Positions 8,732 through 17,336 of a stretch of DNA of 64,000 nt are shown here, piece by piece; within the stretch, counting starts at the first letter, position 1, and every line of letters starts with the position of its first letter. Below the pieces are notes generated by a model. The model was not told where the DNA came from. It was given only the letters and a program-made list of their open reading frames with translations, and did no database searches. The DNA comes from an uncultured Fimbriimonadales bacterium (lineage in GTDB: Bacteria > Armatimonadota > Fimbriimonadia > Fimbriimonadales > GBS-DC): contig CALKLF010000012.1 of the NCBI GenBank assembly GCA_937992175.1, positions 1-64,000 on the forward strand, read 5' to 3'. Position numbers and translations under genes: made by a program.

Positions 8732-9772
8732 TTGCCAGATATTGGCGTGTTGCTGGTGGAAGATGAAAGGTTGCTGGATCGCGTGGTGACGGACGCACTG
8801 CGCACGCTGGGACTTGCGTGCGATGTGGCGCACTCGGAGGAGGAAGCGATCCATCGTCTGCACCATCGACGTTTCGACCTGATGATTCTGGACGTGCGTT
8901 TACAAGGAGGGTCGGGAGTGAATGTGCTGGAGCAGGCGCGGCGGCTCTACCCTGACCTGACTGTGGTGATGGTCACCGCGTATACCTTCACGGAGGAGGT
9001 GCAGTGCGCGCTGGCATGGGGCGTCGATGCGCTGCTCTACAAGCCGTTCGATATCGATACGCTGCTAGCGACGGTGCGTGCGCTGCTGAATCGCCGTCCG
9101 CGTCGGTTGCCCACCCACGCGGCAGTCCAGATGGAGGCTGCCCCTTCAGTTCTTCCTGTGGGGCAGGGGGGTGTTCTGCAAGCGGGCGACCTGGCGACCT
9201 TGAAGCGGGAGGCGTGTGCGCTGGTCTGTCGCGTGCGCCAGATGGACGAGGGGTGGCTGAGCGTCGAGACGGAGCGTGTCGAATCGCCTGGGGAAACCCG
9301 CTGGCAGCTGGAATGGACAGGTGGCGACGCCCTGTATCAGTTCTCCACGCACGTCGTGGAGTGCCTGCCGCAGGAGAACTCTACGCTCTGGCTTCTCCGC
9401 CAGCCGACACGGATTCGTCGGTTTCAGCGGCGTCGGTATCCGCGCGTGCCCGTATCGGGTCAGGCGTTCGTCTCCCTGACGGGGCGACTGCAGCGGGCGA
9501 CCGAGGCAAATCTGCTAGACTTGAGCGCAGCAGGCGCGTGTGTGGTGCTGCCAGAGCCGCCCCATCGGGGGGCAGCGGCACACCTCGAGGTCTACGCCGA
9601 CACGGAGGCGGGCACAATCGTTTTTCAGCGCGAGGGCGTCGTGCGCTCCGTCGTGGCGTTTGTGGAGGGAGGACAGCCCCGCTATCGCGTGGGACTGCAG
9701 CTGGAGCGGTTGCCAACGCCTGTTTTGAAGCAGCTCCGCCAACTTCGGGTTGCCCGCCTGGTTGGGAGATAG
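8732..9772 (+). CDS. Response regulator with C-terminal PilZ domain
   Basis: The protein has 346 residues. A receiver domain (about 3-120) shows the acidic pair E10/D11, phospho-acceptor D54 in ILDVR, and the Thr and Lys of VMVTAYT and LLYKPFD. A linker leads to a PilZ-type domain (about 225-345) with RRRYPR and LDLSAAGACVVLP, the RxxxR and D-x-S-x-x-G elements that bind cyclic di-GMP. The likely role is a phosphorelay output that senses c-di-GMP and controls motility or exopolysaccharide. I chose TTG 8732, because AAGGAGGAG precedes it, the receiver fold starts there, and upstream in-frame sequence runs through a REP repeat and a promoter. A sigma-54 promoter drives it, and flagellin is the next gene, 588 nt downstream. 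Confidence 0.8.
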   Translation: MPDIGVLLVEDERLLDRVVTDALRTLGLACDVAHSEEEAIHRLHHRRFDLMILDVRLQGGSGVNVLEQARRLYPDLTVVMVTAYTFTEEVQCALAWGVDALLYKPFDIDTLLATVRALLNRRPRRLPTHAAVQMEAAPSVLPVGQGGVLQAGDLATLKREACALVCRVRQMDEGWLSVETERVESPGETRWQLEWTGGDALYQFSTHVVECLPQENSTLWLLRQPTRIRRFQRRRYPRVPVSGQAFVSLTGRLQRATEANLLDLSAAGACVVLPEPPHRGAAAHLEVYADTEAGTIVFQREGVVRSVVAFVEGGQPRYRVGLQLERLPTPVLKQLRQLRVARLVGR

Positions 9773-10170
9773 AGATTCCTCCCTTCGCTCGGAATGCTTC
9801 GTCTCTCGTGATTGATTGGATGTTCCCCCTCCGTAAGGTTCCTCCCGCCGCGCGAGGGGAACCAAATCGTGGTTGGTTCCCCCTACTGCTTCGTCAACCC
9901 TGATTGTTTGGATGCTTTGCCCCCCTCTCTGTTTACGGAGAGGGGGGCAAGGGGGGTGAGGTGGAAACAGCGTGGGAAATCGCCGGCGCGTTTCCCCAAG
10001 TTGAGGTCGGGTCGTGTACCCTGATTAGACCTGTAGGAGGGGGGTTCCAAAAATTCAGTGTTGACGAGGCACTACGCAGGAGGGGGGAACCTAAAGGAAG
10101 GGGTTCCAACGATTGACGGTTGGCGAGGCAGGAATGACATCCTTTGTCATTCCGAGCGAAGCGAGGAATC
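9771..10170. repeat. Intergenic repeat fragments between the PilZ regulator and flagellin
   Basis: Holds a single GGAATGACA-type arm (9771-9797), a palindrome of the form CCCCCCTCTC-TGTTTACG-GAGAGGGGGG near 9921-9947, which could end transcription of the regulator, and a two-arm GGAATGACA repeat at 10131-10170. From 10171 to 10347 I see no further gene or clear promoter; neither a sigma-28 nor a sigma-54 consensus is found ahead of flagellin. Confidence 0.5.
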
Positions 10171-10360
10171 TGACTCTGGCTCCCCGCAATCCACACAGGA
10201 CACCCGTATTTCTACGATATTTCAATAAACCTCGCAAATTTGCAGAGAGCGACACCTTAACTTTCGCCAACAATCCCCCTTGACGCGCCCACAACGCCCG
10301 CGCCGACGGAACGGCAACGGCAGGCGCGTCGGAAATCACACAATCAGGGAGGATAGAACG

Positions 10361-11851
10361 ATGAGTCTACGCATCAACACCAATATGTCAGCGCTGAACG
10401 CGCTGCGCAATGTGGAGCGTGCGTCCGACGGTTTCGGTCGCTCGATTGAGAAACTCGCTTCGGGTCTGCGCATTAACCGCAGCGCGGACGACCCAGCGGG
10501 CTTGATTCGCTCGGAAGACCTGCGCGCCCAGATTACGGGCTTGGAGCAAGCCATCGCCAACTCGCAAGACGCGACGAACTTGGTGAAGACGGCTGAAGGC
10601 GCACTGGAAGAAGTGCATAACCTGCTGCGCAGCATGCGCCAGCTCGCCGTCGCTTCAGGAAACACGGGAACGAACGACCTGACCGCTCTGCAGGCGAACC
10701 AGAACCAGATTGCGTCGGCAATCGACAGTATCAACCGTATCGCGGCGCAGACCCAGTTCGGCACGAAGAAGCTGTTGGACGGGACTGCGGGCACCAGCGC
10801 GGTCGTGACCGACTTCCAGCGCGTGGGCGGCATGTTCTTCGGTGGCTCGGTGTTCGGTAGCGTGGCAGGCGCCGCATCACAGGACTACGCAATCGGCTCA
10901 GGAATTGTCACCATCGATGTAACGCAAGCGGCGACCCGCGCAACCGTTACAGGCAACCGCGTCTACACTGCTCCGACCAGTGTAATTGCGACCTCCGCGA
11001 CCGTTGTGATTAATGGCGTCAGCTTCTCGACTCAGGCAAACACGGAAACCTTGCAAAGCTTCGTTGACCGTATCAATTCGCAATCCAGCGTGACAGGCGT
11101 CGTGGCTGAGGTTTTCGAAGCAGCCGCAAACGACTATCGTGTGCGACTGCGTGCGAAAGAGTACGGCGCGAACTTCTCTGTCACCGTGAACGACCAGCAG
11201 GCGATTCTGTTTACTACCGCGACCTCCACAACTGCGTCGGGACAGAACGCAACGGCGACCGTGTCTGTGACCAACATCGACGGCGGCGTGGTGACCGTCC
11301 TGTTCACGGGGGGCAAAGCCTCAGGCGATTCAGGACTGCGCCTGACCGACGCAAAGGGGAATGTGATCCTGCTGAACGAGTACGGCAACGACACGACCAC
11401 AGGCGACGGCGCCGTGGGGCGCACCAGCGCAGGGCAGCTCCAGTTCCAGATTGGCGCGAACGCTGGACAGGTCGCACGCTTCTCCATCAACAACATGCGC
11501 GCTGACCAGATCGGCACGGGCGCCGTATCGGGCAAAAGCCTGAAGGACATCGATGTCACCAAGACAGGCGGCGCGGAAGAGGCGCTGAAGATTATCGACG
11601 CCGCCATCCAGCAGGTCTCCAAACTGCGCGGCGACATGGGCGCGTTCCAGAAGAACGTCCTCGAAAGTAACATGCGCTCGCTTGCCGTCGCGAAGGAGAA
11701 CCTCACGGCGTCTGAGTCGGCAATCCGCGACACGAACTTCGCCGAGGAAATCAGCCGCTTCACGAAGTTCCAGATCCTGCAGCAGGCGGGTATGTCCGTG
11801 CTGGGTCAGGCGAACTTCGCGCCGCAGGGCGTGCTGCAGCTCATCCGATAA
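10361..11851 (+). CDS. fliC: Flagellin
   Basis: The protein has 496 residues. The conserved N-terminal D0/D1 region (1-140) begins MSLRINTNMSALNA and includes ASGLRINRSADDPAGL. The conserved C-terminal D1/D0 region (about 405-496) includes NMRSLAVAKENLTASESAIRD and ends PQGVLQLIR. The variable centre contains a flagellin-IN-like segment around 215-290 (VINGVSFSTQANTETLQSFV). It polymerises into the flagellar filament after type III flagellar export. Start ATG 10361 is set by GGGAGGAT 7 nt upstream and by the family start. It stands apart from any other flagellar gene; fliI is 14 kb away. A GC-rich hairpin follows the stop. Confidence 0.95.
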   Translation: MSLRINTNMSALNALRNVERASDGFGRSIEKLASGLRINRSADDPAGLIRSEDLRAQITGLEQAIANSQDATNLVKTAEGALEEVHNLLRSMRQLAVASGNTGTNDLTALQANQNQIASAIDSINRIAAQTQFGTKKLLDGTAGTSAVVTDFQRVGGMFFGGSVFGSVAGAASQDYAIGSGIVTIDVTQAATRATVTGNRVYTAPTSVIATSATVVINGVSFSTQANTETLQSFVDRINSQSSVTGVVAEVFEAAANDYRVRLRAKEYGANFSVTVNDQQAILFTTATSTTASGQNATATVSVTNIDGGVVTVLFTGGKASGDSGLRLTDAKGNVILLNEYGNDTTTGDGAVGRTSAGQLQFQIGANAGQVARFSINNMRADQIGTGAVSGKSLKDIDVTKTGGAEEALKIIDAAIQQVSKLRGDMGAFQKNVLESNMRSLAVAKENLTASESAIRDTNFAEEISRFTKFQILQQAGMSVLGQANFAPQGVLQLIR

Positions 11852-11874
11852 AAAGCCTCTCAAGGGCGAATCGG

Positions 11875-11917
11875 GTACAATAGACGGCAGGGGGTCAGCG
11901 TGACCCTCTGCCATTTT
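11875..11917 (+). terminator. Hairpin after flagellin, preceded by a TACAAT box
   Basis: GGCAGGGGGTCA-GCG-TGACCCTCTGCC (11886-11912) forms an almost perfect stem followed by ATTTTG, a plausible intrinsic terminator. GGG-TACAAT lies immediately upstream (11873-11881) and resembles the promoter boxes of this genome; whether it drives a short transcript is unclear. Confidence 0.6.
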
Positions 11918-11923
11918 GACTCC

Positions 11924-12092
11924 GAGATTCCTCGCTCCGCTCGGAATGACAAGGTAATTGCGAAAACCGCTGTCATTCCGAGCCGAAGGCGAGGAATCGG
12001 CGGCTATTCGCTGCCGAGATTCCTCGCTTCGCTCGGAATGACAAGGTAATTACGAAGACCGCTGTCATCCCAAGCCGAAGGCGAGGAATCTC
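11924..12092. repeat. Two tandem GGAATGACA inverted repeats
   Basis: Two copies of the same two-arm element (11924-11998 and 12016-12092) lie head to tail with a period of about 92 nt. Each is GAGATTCCTCGC...GGAATGACAAGGTAATT followed by an inverted arm. The second ends CTCGCCCGCTCA, a tail also seen at 46193. Confidence 0.8.
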
Positions 12093-12125
12093 GCCCGCTC
12101 ATAAAAATAGAGGAGGTAATAACCG

Positions 12126-13307
12126 ATGCAATTCAAATACGCCATACTGGGAGCAGGAATGCAGGGTCCCGCCGTCGCCTACGACCTCGCGCGGTTCGGG
12201 GACGCCGAAGAGATTTATTTAGCCGATATCGATGAGCAACGCGCCATCCAGAAAGCCGAAATGGTCAATCAGGTGCTGCAGCGCGACATCGTGAAGCCCC
12301 AGCGCGTGGACGCAAAAGACGACAAACAGGTTCGGACATACTTCGAACAGGCGGATGTGGTGGTCAGCGCGGTGCCCTGGCAGATGAACATGCGCCTGAT
12401 CCAACTCGCGTTGGACGCCCAGCGCAGCTTTATCGATATGGGCAACGACCCCGAGTGGTTCTGGAACGAGTTCCGTAAGCGCGACGAGGAGGCGAAAAAG
12501 GCGCATATCGCGCTCGTGCCCGACTGCGGACTGGCGCCCGGCATGGTGAACCACTTGGGGCTGTATTGTATGGAGCAGATGGACGAGTGCCACACGATTC
12601 GCCTGCGCTGCGGCGGCTTGCCCCAACGCCCCATCCCGCCGATTGGCTATAAGCTGGTGTTCAACATGATTGGCGTCATCTCCGAATATACGGGCGAGGC
12701 GCTGACCCTACGCGATGGCAAGCCCCGCTATATGCCCACGATGGAGGAGGTGGAGCGCATCGAAATCGGGTCGTTGGGTGTTCTGGAAGCCGCGCCGACC
12801 TCGGGAGGCACTTCCACCGCGCCTTACACCTTAGAGGGCAAGGTACGCGACTACGATTACAAAACCCTGCGCTATCCTGGACATTGGGCGGCGATGCGCG
12901 CCCTGCGCGACTTGGGCTTTTTCGACGAGAAACCCGTCGAAATTCAGAAAGGCGTCCATATTGTCCCGCGCGAGTTCGCTGCGAAAATCATCCCACCGCA
13001 CATCGATTTCCCTGAAGAGAAAGACCTTGTGGTGGTGTATGTGCAGAGCACGGGCGTCAAAAACGGCGCGCCCTGCTCGATTAGCTTGGAGTTCGTGGAG
13101 TACCACGACGACGCGACGGGCTTCACGGCGATGGAGCGTTGCACAGGCTTCGCGGCAGGGATTATCGCGATTGGCGTCGCGAAGGGCGTCGTGCCACGCG
13201 GAGTGGTGCCCTACGAACAATCCATGAGCGGAACCCACTTTGTGAAGGAGTGGCTGCGACGCGGAATGATGCTGCGCGAGACGGTCAGCCAGCAGTTGAA
13301 GCCGTAA
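12126..13307 (+). CDS. Saccharopine dehydrogenase-family oxidoreductase, lysine 6-dehydrogenase-like
   Basis: The protein has 393 residues. The N-terminal Rossmann domain starts YAILGAGMQGPAVAYDL with the dinucleotide-binding G-x-G-x-x-G. A saccharopine dehydrogenase-like catalytic domain follows, with PDCGLAPGM near 138 and a GGTSTAPYTLEGKVRDYDYKTLRYPGH-type segment near 225-250. Both are shared with Geobacillus lysine 6-dehydrogenase, which oxidises L-lysine to allysine. Carboxynorspermidine- or saccharopine-type chemistry is possible, so I name the family and the best guess only. GGAGG at 12111-12115 supports the start. It converges on radA with 2 nt between stops. Confidence 0.75.
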   Translation: MQFKYAILGAGMQGPAVAYDLARFGDAEEIYLADIDEQRAIQKAEMVNQVLQRDIVKPQRVDAKDDKQVRTYFEQADVVVSAVPWQMNMRLIQLALDAQRSFIDMGNDPEWFWNEFRKRDEEAKKAHIALVPDCGLAPGMVNHLGLYCMEQMDECHTIRLRCGGLPQRPIPPIGYKLVFNMIGVISEYTGEALTLRDGKPRYMPTMEEVERIEIGSLGVLEAAPTSGGTSTAPYTLEGKVRDYDYKTLRYPGHWAAMRALRDLGFFDEKPVEIQKGVHIVPREFAAKIIPPHIDFPEEKDLVVVYVQSTGVKNGAPCSISLEFVEYHDDATGFTAMERCTGFAAGIIAIGVAKGVVPRGVVPYEQSMSGTHFVKEWLRRGMMLRETVSQQLKP

Positions 13308-13309
13308 TC

Positions 13310-14719
13310 TCAGTCAAAGGGCGATTCAGATTCTGGTTCGCGTTCGCGCGGGCTGCCGAGCGCGAGTCCGAGCGCTTCCTGCGCGGTGCGGGCGGGCATT
13401 GTGGTCAGGGGCAGGCGTTCGTGCGGGCGTTGCAGGTTGCTGCGGGGCGCGATGGCGTACTTGAAGCCCAGTCGCGCCGCCTCCTGTAAACGCGCCTCCA
13501 ATCGGGGCACGCCGCGTACTTCACCCCCCAGCCCCACCTCGCCGAAGACCACCATATTCGAACGCAGCGGGCGGTTGCGCATCGCCGATGCGACGGCAAT
13601 CAGCACCGCCAGGTCCGCCGCTGGCTCGAACAGGCGCACGCCCCCCGCCGCGTTCACAAACACATCGTGCGAGAGCATCCGAAAGCCAAGCCGTTTCTCC
13701 ATCACCGCCAAAATCAGGCTCACGCGCTCGTAGCTCAGCCCTGTGATGACGCGCCGCGGGTTGTTCAGAAACGAAGGGGTCGTGAGCGCCTGAATCTCGA
13801 CCAGCATTGCACGGCTCCCCTCCAGCAAAGGGAACACCACCGAGCCAGGTGCATCCACTGCCCGTTCTGCCAGCAGCCGCTCCGACGGGTTTGGCACAGG
13901 AACCAGCCCCTCCGACTGCATATCGAACATGCCCACCTCGTCGGTCGCGCCGAAGCGGTTCTTGCTGGCGCGTAGCACGCGAAACAGCCCCTGCGGATCG
14001 CCCTCGAAATATAGCACCACATCCACCAGATGCTCCAGCACTTTGGGCCCCGCAATCGCGCCCTCTTTCGTGACATGCCCAATCAAAAACAGCGCAATCT
14101 CCTGCTCTTTGGCGACCTGTTGCAGCGCAGCAGCGCAGGCGCGGATTTGCGAGACCGTGCCCGGCGGGTTGTCTATCTGCGCGGTGTAAAGCGTCTGGAT
14201 GGAATCGACGACAGCGACGACGGGCTGCTCGGTGTGCAGCAAGCCCAGCACGGTCTCCAGTTCGGCGGCGGCAGCGGCTTGCAGGTTGGGGCTGAGCGTG
14301 TGCAGGCGTCGGGCGCGCATCTGCAGCTGGCGCAGCGACTCCTCGCCCGTGATATACAGCACTTTACCGTGCTGCACTAACCCCTGCGCCGCCTGCAGCA
14401 GCAGCGTGCTTTTGCCGATTCCCGGCTCGCCGCCCAGTAGAATCAGCGACCCCGGCACTACGCCCCCGCCCAACACGCGGTCGAACTCGTCGATTCCTGT
14501 CGGCAGGCGGGTCTCCAGCGTTTCGCTCAGGCTCGCGATTGGCTGCGCGTGGACAATAGGCGCGGGGCGATTCGCAGCGCGGGCGGAAGCGGGACGCGCG
14601 GGTGCAACAGTCTCCTCCTGCAGTGTGTTCCACGCGCCACACTCAGGGCACTGTCCCATCCAGCGCGGCGTCGTGTAGCCACACTGCGTGCAAACATACT
14701 GCACACGGGTTTTTGGCAT
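13310..14719 (-). CDS. radA: DNA repair protein RadA/Sms
   Basis: The protein has 469 residues, normal for RadA. A zinc finger at the N-terminus uses C10, C13, C24 and C27. A RecA-like ATPase follows with Walker A GGEPGIGKST and the RadA-specific KNRFG motif (in ASKNRFGATDEVGMF). The C-terminal part is Lon-protease-like without proteolytic function. The protein is a DnaB-type branch-migration helicase acting in recombination. The ATG at 14717-14719 has no Shine-Dalgarno sequence; GGG-TATGCT stands 8 nt upstream, so the mRNA is probably leaderless. Confidence 0.95.
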   Translation of the reverse strand: MPKTRVQYVCTQCGYTTPRWMGQCPECGAWNTLQEETVAPARPASARAANRPAPIVHAQPIASLSETLETRLPTGIDEFDRVLGGGVVPGSLILLGGEPGIGKSTLLLQAAQGLVQHGKVLYITGEESLRQLQMRARRLHTLSPNLQAAAAAELETVLGLLHTEQPVVAVVDSIQTLYTAQIDNPPGTVSQIRACAAALQQVAKEQEIALFLIGHVTKEGAIAGPKVLEHLVDVVLYFEGDPQGLFRVLRASKNRFGATDEVGMFDMQSEGLVPVPNPSERLLAERAVDAPGSVVFPLLEGSRAMLVEIQALTTPSFLNNPRRVITGLSYERVSLILAVMEKRLGFRMLSHDVFVNAAGGVRLFEPAADLAVLIAVASAMRNRPLRSNMVVFGEVGLGGEVRGVPRLEARLQEAARLGFKYAIAPRSNLQRPHERLPLTTMPARTAQEALGLALGSPREREPESESPFD

Positions 14720-14727
14720 CGATGGTT

Positions 14728-14733
14728 AGCATA
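14728..14733 (-). promoter_or_regulatory. -10 box of radA, leaderless arrangement
   Basis: On the minus strand GGG-TATGCT ends 8 nt before the radA ATG. It is one of a set of GG-TANNNT-N8/9-ATG starts in this window. Confidence 0.5.
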
Positions 14734-14742
14734 CCCGAAAAA

Positions 14743-14810
14743 GCGCGACAGCAGGAACGCCGTCGCACCAAACAGGTCAGAGCGCGACGGCAAGAATGCC
14801 GTCGCACCGC
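14743..14810. repeat. Two GACGGCA-type hairpins between serC and radA
   Basis: A degenerate hairpin near 14748-14765 and a clean one at 14786-14803 (GACGGCA-AGAA-TGCCGTC) lie between the genes. They belong to the hairpin family also found at 225, 45758 and 45802. Confidence 0.7.
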
Positions 14811-15898
14811 TAAGCGTTCCGTTGCATGAATTCACGCATGAACGCGCACAACGCCTGCACGCCTTCGATGGGCATCGCGTTGTAGATCGAGGCGCGGCAG
14901 CCGCCCACCGAGCGATGCCCCTTGAGTTCTTGCAGCCCGTGCGCCTGCGCCTCCTGCAGGAACCGCTTCTCCAGTTCCTCAGCTGGCAGTCGCCAGGTGA
15001 CATTCATTATGGAACGGTATTCGGGGTGAGCGTGCCCGCGATAGAAGCCGCCGCTTTGGTCAATCACCTCATATAGCAGGCGCGCCTTCTCGCGGTTAAT
15101 CTGCTCCATCCGCTCCAGCCCGCCAATCGTGTGTAGCAGCCAGCGCGTCACGAGCATCACAATATAAATTGCGAACACGGGGGGCGTGTTGTAGAGCGAC
15201 TTATTCTCCGCCTGCACGCGATAGTTCAGCATGGCGGGCAGGTTCTCAGGAGCGCGTTGCACGAGGTCGTCGCGAATGATTACGATGGTCACGCCTGCAG
15301 GCCCCGCGTTTTTCTGCGCCCCCGCATAAATAAGCGCGTACTTGCTCACATCGATTGGGCAGGAGAGGAAGTTCGACGACATGTCGCACACCAGCGGAAC
15401 CTCGCCGACCTGCGGTTCAGTGGGGAACACAACGCCCTGAATCGTCTCGTTGGAGGTGAAATGCACATAGCGGGCGTTGGAATCGATGGCGTATTCATCA
15501 GGGCGCGGGGCGCGGACGAAATTCTCCTCTTTGCCGCTCCACACGGCGCGCGCCTTGCCAATCAGCTGCGCCTCTTTATAGGCTTTCTGCCCCCATGAAC
15601 CAGTGATGATGTAATCCGCGCTGCCGTCGCCGAGCAAGTTCATCGGAACCATCGCAAACTGCAGGCTTGCGCCGCCCTGCAGGAACAGCACATGGTAATG
15701 GTCGGGGATGTTGAGCAGGCGGCGCAGGTTCGCTTCGGCTTCCTGAATAATAGCGTCGAAATGTTTGGAGCGGTGGCTGATTTCCAGCACGGACGCGCCT
15801 ACGCTGGGCAAGCAGAGCAAATCGCGTTGCGCCTCTTCCAGAACGGGCAGGGGCAGCGCGCCCGGACCCGCTGAAAAGTTCCATACACGCTGAGTCAT
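14810..15898 (-). CDS. serC: Phosphoserine aminotransferase
   Basis: The protein has 362 residues and is a fold-type I PLP aminotransferase of class V. It converts 3-phosphohydroxypyruvate and glutamate to phosphoserine in serine biosynthesis. Diagnostic features are the start VWNFSAGPGALP, GGASLQFAMVPMNLL near residue 75, and the PLP lysine in YAGAQKNAGPAG. GGAGG lies 8 nt upstream of the ATG at 15896-15898. That start codon overlaps the stop of the decayed AAA gene upstream (ATGA overlap), so the pair was once translationally coupled. Confidence 0.95.
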   Translation of the reverse strand: MTQRVWNFSAGPGALPLPVLEEAQRDLLCLPSVGASVLEISHRSKHFDAIIQEAEANLRRLLNIPDHYHVLFLQGGASLQFAMVPMNLLGDGSADYIITGSWGQKAYKEAQLIGKARAVWSGKEENFVRAPRPDEYAIDSNARYVHFTSNETIQGVVFPTEPQVGEVPLVCDMSSNFLSCPIDVSKYALIYAGAQKNAGPAGVTIVIIRDDLVQRAPENLPAMLNYRVQAENKSLYNTPPVFAIYIVMLVTRWLLHTIGGLERMEQINREKARLLYEVIDQSGGFYRGHAHPEYRSIMNVTWRLPAEELEKRFLQEAQAHGLQELKGHRSVGGCRASIYNAMPIEGVQALCAFMREFMQRNA

Positions 15899-16638
15899 CG
15901 TCGTCCTCCGGGAGGGAAGGATACCTGAAGCGTGGGGCTTGGAAGCGATTCGATCCAGAGCGTGCTGACGGGCATCGCCCAGAGCTTTTCCCCGAACGGT
16001 AACGCGCGTTCGCCCCTATAGAACAGGACGCCCTGCACAAACCGCTCGCCAACCGCCTGCTGCAGGGCGCGTAGCCCCAGAAAATCGCTCGCACTGACGG
16101 TCGCGCCCGCCTTGACCTCAACCCCAATCAGTTGCCCACGCTCATTCTCCAGAACGAAGTCCACCTCATTGCCCTTGTCCGTGCGAAAGGGTAGCAGCGT
16201 AGGCGAGTAGCCACTCGCGGCGCGCCGAGGCGTCGTTGCGTAGTACCCATTCGGGGTAGACCCCGCGCACGATACGCTCTGGCAAATCGTCGGGTGCAAG
16301 ATAGCGCATGGCGGTTGGCTCGCTCTCGAAGGCGCGCTCCAACCAGTTCTCACGGACACCTTCGATCTCGCCCTGTGAGAGGGGCATTAGGGTAGCAAGA
16401 CCGACGCGCCCCACCAGCGCGTCGGCAATCTGGGGCAGCGCGAGCGGATTGGCGGAACCCGTGAGCAAAAACGCCCCTGCCTCCCGCTGTTCATCGATGC
16501 GCATTTTAATCGCGCGTATCACTTCGGGGACGCGCCGTGCCTTATCGATGACCACGCCGTGCGGCAGCGCACGGACGAAACCCTGCACATCCTGCTGTGC
16601 CGCGACGACAGTGAGCGAGACGCTCGAACAGAGGCAAT
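15895..16638 (-). pseudogene. Decayed AAA ATPase with DUF4143 domain
   Basis: Two reading frames together make a damaged member of the common ATP-binding/DUF4143 family. The upstream frame (to about 16170) carries HGVVIDKARRVPEV, FLLTGSAN and LSQGEIEG. The downstream frame carries RTDKGNEVDFVLENERGQLIGVEVKAG, the nuclease-like C-terminal motif. They join by a frameshift near 16180 with roughly 150-200 residues of the usual middle missing. The N-terminal Walker A part is absent, and the Walker B Glu is Lys (IDK instead of IDE). This is a remnant, probably of a toxin-antitoxin or mobile accessory gene. Confidence 0.8.
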
Positions 16639-16682
16639 TATACCCAAACCCGATAGGTGGAAATCCTCAGCTAAAGTGAGGA

Positions 16683-16745
16683 TTTTATCTAACCTAGGCT
16701 GCCTATTGGTTCTGAGGGGGCGAGATCCCTCGCTCCGCTCGGAAT
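16683..16745. repeat. Single GGAATGACA-type arm with conserved tail
   Basis: Read on the minus strand this is GGGATCTCGCCCCCTCAGAA followed by CCAATAGGCAGCC. The tail also follows arms at 30865-30890 and 46193-46215. Confidence 0.5.
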
Positions 16746-16747
16746 AA

Positions 16748-16825
16748 TACCAATCGCAGGTTCAAGTGTTGCGAATCGTCGGCGGGGACGCCGACGAAAC
16801 ACAACACTTGAAAGCCCGATTGGTA
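16748..16825. repeat. 78-bp MITE-like element with 21-bp terminal inverted repeats
   Basis: The ends TACCAATCGCAGG...CAAGTG (16748-16768) and its inverted partner (16805-16825) agree at 18 of 21 positions. The interior is a hairpin of GTCGGCGGGGACGCCGAC type. This is the cleanest copy of the family. Its right end overlaps the left end of the next element by 2 nt. Confidence 0.75.
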
Positions 16826-17020
16826 AGTCCCTCCAATGTGAAATCGTTCCTTTTTACCCCAATGCCTGCGCCAAAGCTACCCCCACCCCAACCCTCTCCA
16901 CAAGCGGGGAGGGAGCGCACTTACGCGCAGCCGCGACGCCTCCCCCGTTAACGGGGGAGGTCGGGAGGGGGGGAGAAAGAACAGCAGGCAAAGGGGGCGA
17001 TTTAATCTTTGAGGGACTTA
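16824..17020. repeat. Inverted-repeat element of the AAGTCCCTC family
   Basis: The left end TAAGTCCCTCCAATGTGAAA and right end TTAATCTTTGAGGGACTTA are inverted copies. The interior is C/G-rich palindromic sequence without coding. It is sandwiched exactly between two TACCAATCG elements. Confidence 0.65.
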
Positions 17021-17307
17021 TACCAATCGTAGGTTCAAGTGAAAAATGCAGACGGAGCGAGCGGAGTATGCGCGGGCTTGCTCTCACCCGCTACTCCCCT
17101 CTCCCGCGTCGCGGGAGAGGGGGAACCTGCGTGCTGGGCACGTGCACCGCTCCCCTCTCCCGCGTCGCGGGAGAGGGGGAACCTGCGTGCTGGGCACGTG
17201 CACCGCTCCCCTCTCCCACGCTGTGGGAGAGGGGCTGGGGGTGAGGGCAAACAACGTTCGGCGCGTCTCCCACGCAGGTTTTGTAGCACTTGAAACCCCA
17301 ATCGGTA
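17021..17307. repeat. MITE-like element with TACCAATCG ends
   Basis: The left terminus at 17021-17041 and the inverted right terminus at 17287-17307 match the 16748 element ends. The interior carries a tandem repeat of CTCTCCC palindromes. Confidence 0.7.
17095..17234. repeat. 56-bp direct tandem repeat, two full copies plus a partial
   Basis: The unit 17095-17150 is repeated exactly at 17151-17206, and a diverged half copy continues to 17234. Each unit contains CTCCCGCGTCGCGGGAG and GTGCTGGGCACGTGCAC palindromes. It is nested in the element above. Confidence 0.85.
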
Positions 17308-17336
17308 TTATTACCTAAACGCGGCTGACCGTCAAA

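Noticed and set aside
10171..10360. Sigma-28 or sigma-54 promoter for flagellin.
   Set aside because: Neither TAAA-N15-GCCGATAA nor TGGCAC-N5-TTGC is found; the flagellin promoter remains unidentified.
17095..17234. Repeated units that could suggest a CRISPR array.
   Set aside because: The units are contiguous and identical with no unique spacers, and no cas gene is present.
16748..17307. MITE-like elements as part of an active insertion sequence.
   Set aside because: No transposase frame, intact or broken, lies inside or beside them.
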